From: Arthrospira sp. PCC 9108
Lineage (GTDB): Bacteria; Cyanobacteriota; Cyanobacteriia; Cyanobacteriales; Microcoleaceae
Length of the DNA stretch: 64,000 bases
Assembly (NCBI GenBank): GCA_016745315.1
Contig: CP066886.1
Location: forward strand, 3,348,501-3,412,500
Direction: 5' to 3'
This document shows positions 18,961 through 28,031 of this stretch, piece by piece (the first letter of the stretch is position 1; every line of letters starts with the position of its first letter). Made by a program: the position numbers and the translations under genes. The notes beneath the pieces were generated by a model, which saw nothing but the letters and a program-made list of their open reading frames with translations, made no database searches and was not told where the DNA came from.

Positions 18961-21803
18961 TCATTCTGTACTTCCAGCATTTCCCAAATGCTTTCATAAT
19001 CAAAATTTATAGCAAATTGACTTAGGGCGATCGCCAATTCCGAAGCCTGGGGAGAAATTTCTTCAATCAGGCTATTGATTTCCGGTTCATTTAGAGTCAT
19101 GACCGCATCAGCCAAAGCTGTCCGCCATTCTAAAGGCATTTGTGCCAGTTGATTAGCTATTTTATCAACATTTTTATCAACATTAGGGTAAATAGAATCA
19201 ATCACCTCCATAGTTTCCGTTGATTGATAGTCATTGCCGAAGAATTTAGCGATATATGTCATAATTTTAGGCACTTCTATCGGTTTATGAACAAACTCAT
19301 CACAACCCGCCTCGATCGCCTCCGACCTTTCCTCTACAAAAGCACTAGCAGTTAAGGCAATAATAATAGTTTTATCCTGACTATTGGGAGATATGCCTAG
19401 GCTTTTTTCCTGTCGGCGGATTTCCCTTGTCACCTCATAGCCATCAATTAGGGGTATTCTCAGATCCATCCAAATTAGATGGGGGCGAAAGTTTTGCCAG
19501 ATGGCGATCGCTTCTTCTCCATCAGTCGCCTGTTGAATTTGAAACCCCAGAGGTGATAAAATTTGGTAAAGTAGCTGCTGATTATCAGAATTATCCTCAA
19601 CAATCAAAATCCTCTGTTCACCTTCCCGGTTATTCTCACTATGATTATAGTCTAATTGCTGGGGTTTTGGGGAGGGTTTAAGATTCTTTGCCCTAGGGTT
19701 ATACTCTGAGACTACCACCTTTAATTTAAATTTAAAAGTTGTGCCATGACCGACCTCGGATATAACTTCTATTTCCGCACCCATTAGCTGTAGATATTTT
19801 TGACAAATAGTTAACCCTAATCCCGTACCTTCCTGGGAATCAATACCCGCCTGAGCTTGAAAAAATGGCTCATACAATTGTGCTATTTCCTCTGGAGTCA
19901 TCCCCACCCCACTATCAGTCACAGCTATTTGTAAACAACAAATTGGGGGTGATGAGGATATAAATTTATGGTCAGCAGTTATCACAACTCTACCCTGTTC
20001 AGTAAACTTAATAGCATTACCAATTAGATTAATCATAATTTGTCGCAACTTGAGGCGATCGCCACGAATATATCGGGGTAAATCTGGGGAATAAACACAA
20101 TCTAAATAGAGATTTTTCTGACTAGCTTTCAGGCTAAATAAATCCTTAATTTCATCAAGCATTCGCCACAAATCAAAATCATCATCAGATACCGTCACCC
20201 GTCCCGCTTCAATTTTCGACAAATCTAGTATATCATTAATTAAACTCAGTAAATGTTCACCGCTGCGCTGAATAATATTCAGATTATTATGCTGATGTTC
20301 CGTGAGATTATCGCCATAATTCAGCAGTTGCGTAAAGCCCAAAATCGCATTTAAGGGAGTCCTTAACTCATGACTCATATTAGTTAAAAAAGTAGTCTTA
20401 GCTTGATTCGCCGCCTCCGCCACTTCTTTCGCCCTTACCAATTCCTCCTCCGCCTGTTTGCGATCGCTAATATCTAAAACCACTCCCTGCCATAAAATAT
20501 CTCCATTTGGGCGTTTTTCCGGTCGGCAATTACCCAAAATCCAGCGAGTTTTTCCCGAGGGCAGAATATGTCGCCATTCATGGGAAAAAGAACTCAGATC
20601 CGCTTGACTATCCATAATCTTTTGATAATAAGTCGGCACATCATCTGGATGAATTTGTTGAAGTAAAATTTTAGAATCAGCTAAAACCTGTTCCGCTTCC
20701 AGTTCAAAAAGTTCTCGACAGCCTTCGCTAATATATTCAAACCCAAATAAATTATCCGAACTTACAACATAGCTATAAATAGCCCCCGGAATATTAGTAG
20801 CAATACTTTCTAATCTAGCCTGACTAAATTTCAGCGCTTCTTCGGCGCGACGGCGATCGCTAATATCAACCACAATAGCCAGATGAGAAATAGCCTCACC
20901 CTGAGAATTATAAATTAGCGAAAAACTCCCCTTCGTCCAAATAGCCATACCATTTTTATGAAGGTAGCGCTTTTCCAGAGAAACTGACTCAATTTCTCCT
21001 CGGTGTAACTCCTGCATTAAGGGCAGACATCGTATTAAATCTTCAGGATGAGTCACCTGTTCAAAAGTTTTTTGATATAGTTCATGTTCGCTATAACCCA
21101 ATAATTCACAAAAGCATTGATTAGCCCTAATAAATAAACCCGATTTAATATCAGCTTGATTAATTCCCACCGCCGCTTGTTCAAAAATCGCCCGCAGTTG
21201 AGTTTCCCGCAGTGCTAAACGTTGTTCAACTTGTTTCATGTCAATGATATCCATTAACATCTTAGGATTAGCCATAATTTCCTCTGGCTTCACCCCAATT
21301 AACTCCTGAATTATGGCACTAAAATCAGACAAATCAGCAGCAACCTGATATTTTCCCAAAGTAGTTTGAGGGTGATTATCAGTTACCTGGTCTAGCTGTA
21401 TTTGTAGCGATCGCCACTCGAGTTGATGTTGAATTTTAGCTATAATTTCCACCGATTCCAGCGGGTAGGTAATATAATCCGCCCCTCCCGCCGTAAACAC
21501 TTGCACCCGATTAGCCAAATCATCTAAAATAAAAATCACCGGGATATTACAGGTAGCATCATCCGCTTTTAACTGTTCACAAAGCTGATAGCCATCCACA
21601 TCAGGAATATCGCCATTAAGTAAAATCAGATCAGGGAAATTAGCCGGGAAGCGCAGCCACTCCCTCGCTAGACTTCCAGAGTTTAGCACCTGTACTTTAT
21701 AAGCCGGCGATGCTAAAATTTGGGAGAAAATACCTATATTGTCCGGTATAGCATCCACCACTAAAATATGGCTTAGGGATGCAGCCGATAACTCTGAACT
21801 CAT
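18957..21803 (-). CDS. Hybrid histidine kinase (pseudo-receiver-PAS-PAS-HisKA-HATPase-receiver)
   Basis: 948 aa from ATG 21803, which has GGGGGGA just upstream. A TTG at 21815 would add four residues. Order: N-terminal receiver-like domain (about 10-130), PAS domains about 195-320 and 325-450, HisKA (MSHELRTPLNAIL), HATPase (NLIGNAIKF, DSGVGM, GTGLGL), a second receiver, and a C-terminal helical tail. The first receiver has lost key residues: the phospho-acceptor is Asn (LILLNGDIPDVDGY), the Thr position reads IFILDD, and Lys is Tyr (ITYPLE). It is therefore a pseudo-receiver. The second is intact (IVEDNSDN, IWMDLRIP, ALTAS, VHKP). The downstream PleD-like gene overlaps by 4 bases and is the likely phosphotransfer partner. 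Confidence 0.9.
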   Translation of the reverse strand: MSSELSAASLSHILVVDAIPDNIGIFSQILASPAYKVQVLNSGSLAREWLRFPANFPDLILLNGDIPDVDGYQLCEQLKADDATCNIPVIFILDDLANRVQVFTAGGADYITYPLESVEIIAKIQHQLEWRSLQIQLDQVTDNHPQTTLGKYQVAADLSDFSAIIQELIGVKPEEIMANPKMLMDIIDMKQVEQRLALRETQLRAIFEQAAVGINQADIKSGLFIRANQCFCELLGYSEHELYQKTFEQVTHPEDLIRCLPLMQELHRGEIESVSLEKRYLHKNGMAIWTKGSFSLIYNSQGEAISHLAIVVDISDRRRAEEALKFSQARLESIATNIPGAIYSYVVSSDNLFGFEYISEGCRELFELEAEQVLADSKILLQQIHPDDVPTYYQKIMDSQADLSSFSHEWRHILPSGKTRWILGNCRPEKRPNGDILWQGVVLDISDRKQAEEELVRAKEVAEAANQAKTTFLTNMSHELRTPLNAILGFTQLLNYGDNLTEHQHNNLNIIQRSGEHLLSLINDILDLSKIEAGRVTVSDDDFDLWRMLDEIKDLFSLKASQKNLYLDCVYSPDLPRYIRGDRLKLRQIMINLIGNAIKFTEQGRVVITADHKFISSSPPICCLQIAVTDSGVGMTPEEIAQLYEPFFQAQAGIDSQEGTGLGLTICQKYLQLMGAEIEVISEVGHGTTFKFKLKVVVSEYNPRAKNLKPSPKPQQLDYNHSENNREGEQRILIVEDNSDNQQLLYQILSPLGFQIQQATDGEEAIAIWQNFRPHLIWMDLRIPLIDGYEVTREIRRQEKSLGISPNSQDKTIIIALTASAFVEERSEAIEAGCDEFVHKPIEVPKIMTYIAKFFGNDYQSTETMEVIDSIYPNVDKNVDKIANQLAQMPLEWRTALADAVMTLNEPEINSLIEEISPQASELAIALSQFAINFDYESIWEMLEVQND

Positions 21804-21910
21804 AGTTCCCCCCAAATTTCAACTAATTTTATCATCAGTTAGTATAATCAAGTCTAATTATACTGGTGGGGTAAGTCCATGGGATTGGGCTTCTGCCATT
21901 AACGCCAATA

Positions 21911-21934
21911 CCCTAGGGGAAAAGACCCCTAGGG
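21911..21934. terminator. Perfect hairpin between methyltransferase and hybrid kinase
   Basis: CCCTAGGGG (21911-21919) and CCCCTAGGG (21926-21934) form a 9-bp stem with a 6-base loop. It lies 34 bases past the stop of the minus-strand methyltransferase gene. There is no T tract, so termination is plausible but not proven. Confidence 0.45.
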
Positions 21935-21967
21935 CGATCGCACTATTCCAGAAACCATGGTAACAAC

Positions 21968-22906
21968 TTAATCAATCCTCAATTCTGCTGGGATAGTCTC
22001 CAGGGGAAGCTCTTGTTCTTTTTTGGCTACACACATCAAAGACAAAGCCGCTTCCGGGGTATTCCGATTAATCCCCGACAGTCGCTGACCTAAACCGTAA
22101 CGCCAATGGGGAGGTTGACCAAAATGACCCTCAACAACTTCAGCCCCGACAGTATTATTATGGGGATAAAGTTTAACCGTAAATCCCAACGGACGCAGAT
22201 TCTGATAGAATAAAGCCGAGGTAACTCCATCCCCTGGTCGATGATGGGCTTCTGTTTTTAAGGCTGCTAATCTTTCCGAGTATTTGATATGCAGATTGCG
22301 GAAAAATAGCCGATATAAAGGTAATCTGATTTTGTACAAAATCATAGCTAAACCTCGGTAATTCCAGGCTGACAATTGCGGATCATGATCCACAATTAAA
22401 GTTCCCCCAGGACGCAGTAAACGTGCCGCTTCTACCAACACTTTAACCATATCATCGCAATGATGCACCGTAGCATTTAAAGCCACAATATCAGCAAAAC
22501 CAGAGATAAAAGGGAGATGATGGGCATCAGCCAACACAGGAGTATAGCCAATTTCTCTAGCCATTTTTAGGGAACCGAGGGCGACATCTACACCAATTAA
22601 CAGTTTAGGTTTGCCACCAAGAGAGGCGTAAAGATTCCCCGGACCGCAACCAATATCTACCACAATTTTATCATCCCAAGTTCCACTAACTGCCTGCCAG
22701 CGTTGTTTAAATTTGGGGTAACGATGACAAGCATCAAAATAGGTTTTTGCCCATTCGGGATGGCTGAAAAATTCAGCATTAGCTTGTACAAATGCTGTAT
22801 AATTAGGAATGGTAAATTTTGGGATGCCTTGGTCATAGGATACTATCGGAAATTTAGGATCAAGAAAATCCCCTAGTCCGGGGATTGTTTTAGGCTTAAT
22901 TGTCAT
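21968..22906 (-). CDS. Class I SAM-dependent methyltransferase
   Basis: About 312 aa from ATG 22906 (MTIKPKTIPGLGDF). The frame is open to 22978, but the extra residues look non-native. The SAM-binding loop is VVDIGCGPGNLYASLGG, followed by GVDVALGSLKMARE, PVLADAHHLPF and IVALNATVHHCDDM. The order motif I, acidic end of strand 2, motif II, post-I is typical of ubiquinone/menaquinone-type or lipid methyltransferases. A hydrophobic stretch (about 200-215, GLAMILYKIRLPLYRLFF) suggests membrane association. The substrate cannot be named. It reads as an isolated gene with a hairpin downstream. Confidence 0.8.
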   Translation of the reverse strand: MTIKPKTIPGLGDFLDPKFPIVSYDQGIPKFTIPNYTAFVQANAEFFSHPEWAKTYFDACHRYPKFKQRWQAVSGTWDDKIVVDIGCGPGNLYASLGGKPKLLIGVDVALGSLKMAREIGYTPVLADAHHLPFISGFADIVALNATVHHCDDMVKVLVEAARLLRPGGTLIVDHDPQLSAWNYRGLAMILYKIRLPLYRLFFRNLHIKYSERLAALKTEAHHRPGDGVTSALFYQNLRPLGFTVKLYPHNNTVGAEVVEGHFGQPPHWRYGLGQRLSGINRNTPEAALSLMCVAKKEQELPLETIPAELRID

Positions 22907-23236
22907 GATTTTTGACTGGGTAATATTTACTGAAACTTCCCCACACCTGATTGATATCTGAATTATGGCGATCGCCACTAAGCGACTACCACATAAATCA
23001 GCAGGCGCAGCGATGTTATTGATTTAAATATAATTTATTTGTTTTAGAAAAAAAAAGATTGGCTCAGGGTTTTGTAAAATTTATGTAAAGATTCAATCAA
23101 GATGCTTGACAGCATCAATTAATCACCTAGGAATTGTTAAATTTTAATTAAGTTTAGGGCTGTGTTTACCCAATTTTCCAAACTTATATGATATAATTAT
23201 AGGTCGTCCCACAATCGGCTAAAATTTGGGTTCTAT
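22907..23236. other. Intergenic region between divergent methyltransferase genes
   Basis: AT-rich divergent promoter region. It includes a phased TGTAAA pair (separate entry) and a possible TATAAT at 23192-23197 upstream of the MidA-like gene. I see no RNA gene or small ORF with a convincing ribosome site. Confidence 0.5.
23073..23089 (+). promoter_or_regulatory. Phased TGTAAA pair (11-bp spacing)
   Basis: TGTAAA at 23073 and 23084, starts exactly 11 bases apart. The same arrangement occurs upstream of both PEP-CTERM genes (24564-24591 and 25587-25614). Direct repeats one helical turn apart suit an OmpR-family response regulator. Here no -10 box lies at the 44-base distance seen at the other two, so function at this site is less certain. 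Confidence 0.35.
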
Positions 23237-24406
23237 ATGGTATCTGTAACGCTTGTCGATCGCATTAGCCAACGAATTGGCAACCATCCTCAAAATCCCA
23301 TTACTTTTGCCGAGTATATGGAGATGGTACTGTATGACCCACAAAGCGGCTACTATAACCATAACTCTCCCCAAATTGGCGCACAGGGGGACTTTTTCAC
23401 TTCTCCTCACCTCGGTTCAGATTTTGGCGAGTTACTAGCTGAACAGTTAGTAGAAATGTGGGAAGTTTTGGGAAAACCCGAACCATTTACCCTAGTGGAA
23501 ATGGGAGCAGGTCAAGGCATTTTAGCTGCTGATATTATCGGCTATCTGCAACGACAATATCCTCAAGTTGTCCGGGTCTTAGATTATGCGATCGCCGAAA
23601 AATCCCGGCGACTGAAAACCGAACAACAGCAACGCTTACAGCAGTTGGGCGAACCCTTTACCCAAATTCGCTGGTGTAATTTAGATGATATTGCCAACCA
23701 TTCCATTACTGGCTGTTTTTTCTCCAACGAATTAATCGACGCTTTCCCAGTGCATTTAGTCACCCGCCAGGATAATCAATTACAGGAAATTTATGTAACC
23801 ACTACCGGGAAATCTCCTAATTTTCAACTAGCAGAAGTAGTCGGGGAACTTTCCACCCCCCAACTGGCTGACTATTTTCGGCTAGTCGGTATTGATTTAT
23901 TATCCGATGCTTACCCCGAAGGTTACCGGACTGAGGTTAATCTAGCCGCTTTAGAGTGGATGGAAACTGTCGCTAGGAAGTTGCAGCGGGGATTTGTGCT
24001 AACTATTGATTATGGCTATAGTGCCGATCGCCTTTATAGTCCGACCCGCCGGGAAGGAACCCTACAATGTTACTATCAACATCGCCATCATAATGACCCC
24101 TATATCTACATAGGTCAACAGGATATAACCGCCCATGTGGATTTTACCGCTTTACAACAAAAAGGGCGATCGCTCGGACTCCAAACCATCGGCTTTACCC
24201 AACAGGCTTTATTTTTGATGGCTTTGGGATTAGGCGATCGTATAGCCACCGTTTCCGAAAGCCCAAAAATTTCCCAAGTATTACGGCGGCGGGAGGCTTT
24301 ACATTCCCTCATTGACCCCATGGGATTAGGTAACTTTGGTGTTCTGATCCAGGGTACTTTCTCCCATGATGTAAAACTCAGGGGGTTAACTTCACCTCAA
24401 TGGTAG
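23237..24406 (+). CDS. MidA/NDUFAF7-like SAM-dependent methyltransferase (DUF185)
   Basis: 389 aa. Recognised from the family pattern: ITFAEYMEMVLYDPQSGYY near the N-terminus, GDFFTSPHLGSDFGELLAEQ, the SAM loop LVEMGAGQGILAADI, FFSNELIDAFPVH, and VLTIDYGYSADRLY. Mitochondrial NDUFAF7 methylates an arginine of a complex I subunit. Whether the cyanobacterial members act on NDH-1 is not established. GTG/ATG choices: ATG at 23237 is used; no strong ribosome site precedes it. It is transcribed away from the upstream methyltransferase and is separated from the PEP-CTERM gene by 299 bases. Confidence 0.8.
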   Translation: MVSVTLVDRISQRIGNHPQNPITFAEYMEMVLYDPQSGYYNHNSPQIGAQGDFFTSPHLGSDFGELLAEQLVEMWEVLGKPEPFTLVEMGAGQGILAADIIGYLQRQYPQVVRVLDYAIAEKSRRLKTEQQQRLQQLGEPFTQIRWCNLDDIANHSITGCFFSNELIDAFPVHLVTRQDNQLQEIYVTTTGKSPNFQLAEVVGELSTPQLADYFRLVGIDLLSDAYPEGYRTEVNLAALEWMETVARKLQRGFVLTIDYGYSADRLYSPTRREGTLQCYYQHRHHNDPYIYIGQQDITAHVDFTALQQKGRSLGLQTIGFTQQALFLMALGLGDRIATVSESPKISQVLRRREALHSLIDPMGLGNFGVLIQGTFSHDVKLRGLTSPQW

Positions 24407-24563
24407 AAAATCGTGCCTTATCGAGCTACTCTCACTCACTCAAAATTAGCCCCGCCTCCCAAAATCCGATCTAATCCACAACAGTAAATTTTTAATCATT
24501 TTTGGTCTATAGCTAACAATATTTTATGCTCTGGAGCTAATTTTCCTAAAGTCATAAAGCCCT

Positions 24564-24635
24564 TGTAAACCTTATGTAAAGATAGTGTAAATCCGTAGAA
24601 ACACCGAAGAAATAATGGGTCATCTCCTGTATAAT
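24564..24635 (+). promoter_or_regulatory. Promoter of the first PEP-CTERM gene with three phased TGTAAA repeats
   Basis: TGTAAA starts at 24564, 24575 and 24586, exactly 11 bases apart. A -10 box TATAAT is at 24630-24635. There is no good -35 hexamer 17 bases upstream of it, which suits activator dependence. Distance from the last repeat to the -10 is 44 bases, the same as at the paralogous gene. The core TGTAA is the complement of TTACA in the known RpaB (HLR1) site, but HLR1 spacing is 10 rather than 11. Confidence 0.55.
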
Positions 24636-24705
24636 AATTACTATATTAAAACACGATTCCCTCGTGTTTAGTGCTTAGTTAAATTTATATTTTTGGAGGA
24701 CGGAA

Positions 24706-25275
24706 ATGAAAGTTAGATTTTTAAATATCGCCACAGCCACAGTGTTAGCCACTGGCTTAGTGTCCACCCTAGCACCCAATGCCATGGCTCAACCTGGCAA
24801 CCCCGCTGTTTGTCAAGATAATATTTTTGGTGGTTTGTTTGAAGAGTGTCGGCAAGTATCTGGTGGACCCGCTGGAAATGACAATGCTACTCGCATTGCA
24901 GCCCTATTTGAAAAAGAAGTAGTTAGCGATTACAAAGTTAATGCCAGCAGTGGTTCTACCGAGTTTTTCACAATCACCAGCACTGGTGAAGGTGTCGGAA
25001 CCCTGGACCTCCTAGATCCCGCACTGGCTAATAAAACCTTTGCCTTTGTGATTAAAGGTGGTAACGGCTATGCAGCTTATATGTTCAACGGTATTAGCCA
25101 ACTAAGTAATTTAAGCTGGTCTACTGGTGGCCCTGGTCTGTCTCACGCCACTCTGTATGTGTTCGACACCCCGACTACTCCCGGAACACAAGTTCCTGAA
25201 CCTGTAACCCTGTTAGGTTTAGTGGCTCTTGGTGGTATGATGGTTGGTCAAAAAGCCATCTCTCGCAAAAGCTAG
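24706..25275 (+). CDS. PEP-CTERM sorting-domain protein, paralog 1
   Basis: 189 aa. The N-terminal signal peptide (KVRFLNIATATVLATGLVST, then LAPNAMAQ) points to export. The C-terminus carries the PEP-CTERM signal: VPEPVTLLGLVALGG, a hydrophobic span, and a basic tail (KAISRKS). This marks it for exosortase processing at the cell surface. The core has two cysteines 11 residues apart and the motif FNGISQLSNLSW...GPGLSHATLYVFDTP. A strong ribosome site GGAGG lies 8 bases before the ATG. It is paralogous to the protein at 25727. Specific role unknown; extracellular matrix or sheath is inference. Confidence 0.8.
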   Translation: MKVRFLNIATATVLATGLVSTLAPNAMAQPGNPAVCQDNIFGGLFEECRQVSGGPAGNDNATRIAALFEKEVVSDYKVNASSGSTEFFTITSTGEGVGTLDLLDPALANKTFAFVIKGGNGYAAYMFNGISQLSNLSWSTGGPGLSHATLYVFDTPTTPGTQVPEPVTLLGLVALGGMMVGQKAISRKS

Positions 25276-25586
25276 ATAAACTAGGATATCTACTGAGCTT
25301 CAAAAACTAGGGATAATAACCCGGTGGTATGGTCTTTAAGGCTAATTGCCAGGTTGTCTCATGTTCCGGTTTCTTCTGTTTTCTGTGGAGAGTCAGACTC
25401 TGGGGGTTAAGTTCACGGGAATCATAGAAAATTCGACTATAGTTAGTTAGTATAACTAGAATTTCCGCAATTAAAGAAGTTTAAATAAACCGCTAATATC
25501 TATTAGCGTCAATTATTGACCATATTACATCTATAAATGATAAGATTTGATGGCGGATACTTTACTTAACAAAAACTTAAAGTAAA
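25276..25586. other. Intergenic region between the PEP-CTERM paralogs
   Basis: Non-coding, AT-rich. I see no clear terminator or RNA gene. The sequence just after the first gene's stop (CTGAGCTTCAAAAACTAGG) has a counterpart after the second gene, so the duplication included some 3' flank. Confidence 0.4.
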
Positions 25587-25658
25587 TGTGAGCATTATGT
25601 AAAGATCCTGTAAATCAGTGCAAACACTGAGGACGGCTCTGGTAGTGTTGGGTATAAT
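25587..25658 (+). promoter_or_regulatory. Promoter of the second PEP-CTERM gene with phased TGTAAA repeats
   Basis: TGTGAG at 25587, then TGTAAA at 25598 and 25609, all 11 bases apart, and TATAAT at 25653-25658. The last repeat is 44 bases from the -10, identical to the first paralog. Sequence between the elements has diverged much more than the elements, which argues for selection on the motif. Confidence 0.55.
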
Positions 25659-25726
25659 GGTGAACAGATAGGGAAACAAGCGCCATGTTTCCAGCCTAGT
25701 CCAACCTAGATTTTTGGAGAGCCAAG

Positions 25727-26437
25727 ATGAAAGTTAAATTATTAAATATAGTAACTGCCGCAGTTTTAGCCACTGGCTTAGTGTCCACCTTTGCACCGGA
25801 TGCCATGGCCCAAAAACCTGCCAACCCTGGCAACTCTGGCGGCGGTGGCAACTCTGGCGGTGGCAACTCTGGCGGTGGCAACTCTGGCGGTGGCAACTCT
25901 GGCGGTGGCAACTCTGGCGGTGGTGGCGGTGGCAACGTTACGACTTGCCAAGAAAATTTGTTTGCGGGATTAACTTACGTCTGCCAAGATAGTTCTGGAA
26001 ATGACAATGTTTCTGCCATTGAATCTATGTTTGGTAAAACAGTAATCGATGGTTTTAGACTAGACGACTACAAAGTTGATGACAGCAGTGGTTCTAACGC
26101 CTTTTTCACCATCACCAGCGCTCGTGATGATGATCCCGAAGCTGCTGAAGGTGTCGGAACCATGACCTTTTTCGATGATAGCCTCAAAGATTCTAACTTT
26201 GCCTTTGTGCTTAAAGGTGGTAACGGTTTTGCGGCTTATCTGTTTAACGGGATCGACCAATTAAATGATTTAAACTGGGAAACAGGAGGACCTGGCTTGT
26301 CTCACGCGACTCTGTATGTGTTTGATACCCCCAGCAGCAACGGCAGAACAGAAATTCCCGAACCGGGAACCCTGTTAGGTTTGGTAGCCCTTGGTGGTGT
26401 GATGATTGGTCAAAAAGCCATCTCTCGCAAAAGCTAG
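25727..26437 (+). CDS. PEP-CTERM sorting-domain protein, paralog 2, with Gly/Asn/Ser repeats
   Basis: 236 aa. Same signal peptide type (ATGLVSTFAPDAMAQ), same paired cysteines (CQENLFAGLTYVC), same FNGIDQLNDLNW...GPGLSHATLYVFDTP core, and C-terminal IPEPGTLLGLVALGG plus KAISRKS. It differs by an insertion after the signal peptide: NSGGG repeats from a 15-bp tandem unit (25836-25935). Such glycine-rich linkers are flexible and copy number is likely to vary between strains. It lies 450 bases after its paralog with its own promoter. Confidence 0.8.
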   Translation: MKVKLLNIVTAAVLATGLVSTFAPDAMAQKPANPGNSGGGGNSGGGNSGGGNSGGGNSGGGNSGGGGGGNVTTCQENLFAGLTYVCQDSSGNDNVSAIESMFGKTVIDGFRLDDYKVDDSSGSNAFFTITSARDDDPEAAEGVGTMTFFDDSLKDSNFAFVLKGGNGFAAYLFNGIDQLNDLNWETGGPGLSHATLYVFDTPSSNGRTEIPEPGTLLGLVALGGVMIGQKAISRKS

Positions 26438-26705
26438 ACATTAGGTCTAGTAGGAACAATACTATTGTTCCAGCCACCCGGCTTGACTACGATAGAATCT
26501 TTACTCAGCTTCCAAAACTAGGCGATAGATTAAATATCAGGGTTAATTATATTTGTATTCGCCAAATCACTTGTCACATTAAGGCTGTGTAGGGTCGGGT
26601 TCTGAGATTGGTTTTCGGTTCCGAGGGGGTTTTGTAAACGGACCCCCACAGCAAAAAATAGGCATCTACTAAAAATCACTAGGTATATATTCATATTGGC
26701 GTACC
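26438..26705. other. Intergenic region upstream of prfB
   Basis: No ORF with a convincing start. GGGGG (26627-26631 area) and CCCCC about 15 bases on could pair, but the loop is long. The only clear element is the terminator at 26706. Confidence 0.4.
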
Positions 26706-26746
26706 AACCCGGTAGTGAGTCTGTGGGACATCATTACCGGGTTTTT
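26706..26746 (+). terminator. Rho-independent terminator
   Basis: AACCCGGTA (26706-26714) and TACCGGGTT (26735-26743) form a perfect 9-bp stem, extended by GTGA/TCAT partial pairing, followed by TTT. It separates the PEP-CTERM gene from prfB. Confidence 0.75.
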
Positions 26747-26817
26747 GACTGTAACTTCTGTTGACTGCAAATAGCGCTATAATCGCTACATACTTTGCTG
26801 AGTGTGTAACGATCGCA

Positions 26818-27943
26818 ATGGAAGTGGCAGACATTAAACGAGAAATCGAATTGTTGGCAGACCGCCTGGGTAAAACCCAGGAGTATCTTTGACGTACCAG
26901 CGATTGAAGCTAAAATTCAAGACTTAGAACAATTAGCGGCCCAACCGAACTTTTGGGATGATCAAACCCAGGCGCAAAAGACTCTCCAGACTTTGAGTGA
27001 CCTTAAATCGGTTTTGCAACAACAGCAAGACTGGCGAAAGACGCTGGAAGATACTGGGGCGATCGCAGAGTTACTAGAGTTAGAGGACGATGAGTCCCTA
27101 CGACAGGAGGCTGAGTCTAATGTAGTCCATCTCGGTCGGGATATCGATCGCTGGGAATTACAACAACTCCTATCGGGTCCCTACGATCGCAGTGGGGCGG
27201 TTTTGACGATTAACGCTGGAGCGGGGGGTACAGATGCCCAAGACTGGGCGGAAATGCTATTAAGAATGTACACCCGTTGGGGGGAAGCCCAAGGCTATAA
27301 GGTCCACCTGGCGGAACTTTCGGAAGGAGACGAGGCGGGGATTAAATCTGCTACTTTGGAAATGGAGGGACCCTACGCCTATGGCTATTTAAAGGCGGAA
27401 AAGGGAACCCATCGCCTGGTCAGAATTTCCCCATTTAACGCCAATGGTAAACGCCAGACCAGTTTCGCGGGAGTGGAAATCATGCCGATTCTGGATGAAG
27501 GGGCTATAAATTTAGATATCCCGGAAAAGGACCTGGAAATTACCACGTCTCGCGCTGGGGGAAAGGGTGGTCAGAATGTTAATAAGGTGGAAACAGCAGT
27601 CCGCATAGTTCATATTCCGACGGGGATAGCGGTTCGTTGTACCCAGGAACGTAGCCAACTACAAAACCGGGAAAAGGCTATGGCTTTACTGAAAGCTAAG
27701 TTATTGGTAGTGGCGCAGGAACAAAGGGCGCAGGCGATCGCAGAAATTCGCGGCGACCTGGTAGAGGCGGCTTGGGGAAATCAAATCCGCAACTATGTAT
27801 TTCATCCCTATCAGATGGTTAAAGATTTGCGGACGGGTGAGGAAACCACGGCTATTAATGATGTGATGAATGGTGAATTGGATGGGTTTATTCAAGCCTA
27901 TCTACGCCAAGAAAATCAGGTAATTGATAATCAGTCTGCTTAG
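26818..27943 (+). CDS. prfB: Peptide chain release factor 2, with programmed +1 frameshift
   Basis: Frame 1 starts at ATG 26818 and hits TGA at 26890-26892 after 24 codons. The site reads AGGAG (26879-26883)-TAT-CTT-TGA-C, the classic RF2 autoregulatory frameshift signal: internal Shine-Dalgarno, CTT slippery codon, UGA followed by C. Reading continues at GAC (26891) for 350 more residues, giving 374 aa. The body contains the RF2 SPF tripeptide (RISPFNANGKR) that reads UGA/UAA, and the catalytic GGQ (GGKGGQNVNK). RF2 scarcity stalls at its own UGA and favours the shift, so the protein controls its own level. An annotation starting at 26993 would miss the N-terminal domain. A TATAAT lies at 26778-26783. 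Confidence 0.95.
26879..26893 (+). promoter_or_regulatory. RF2 programmed frameshift signal
   Basis: AGGAG, three bases, CTT, TGA, C. The site shifts ribosomes +1 from CTT (26887-26889) to GAC at 26891. The Shine-Dalgarno-like element is AGGAG here rather than the AGGGGG of the E. coli site. Confidence 0.9.
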
Positions 27944-28031
27944 TAAATGAGGAGTTACGGGAGGGGTTAATTAATAGTTAATTACTAATTATTATGGACT
28001 GCCTCCCGCTGCCTTTTAGGGGATAGTTTCC

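Noticed and set aside
26993..27943. prfB as a plain 316-aa gene
   Set aside because: The frame starts at a TTG within the protein; the real N-terminus comes via the +1 shift at 26890.
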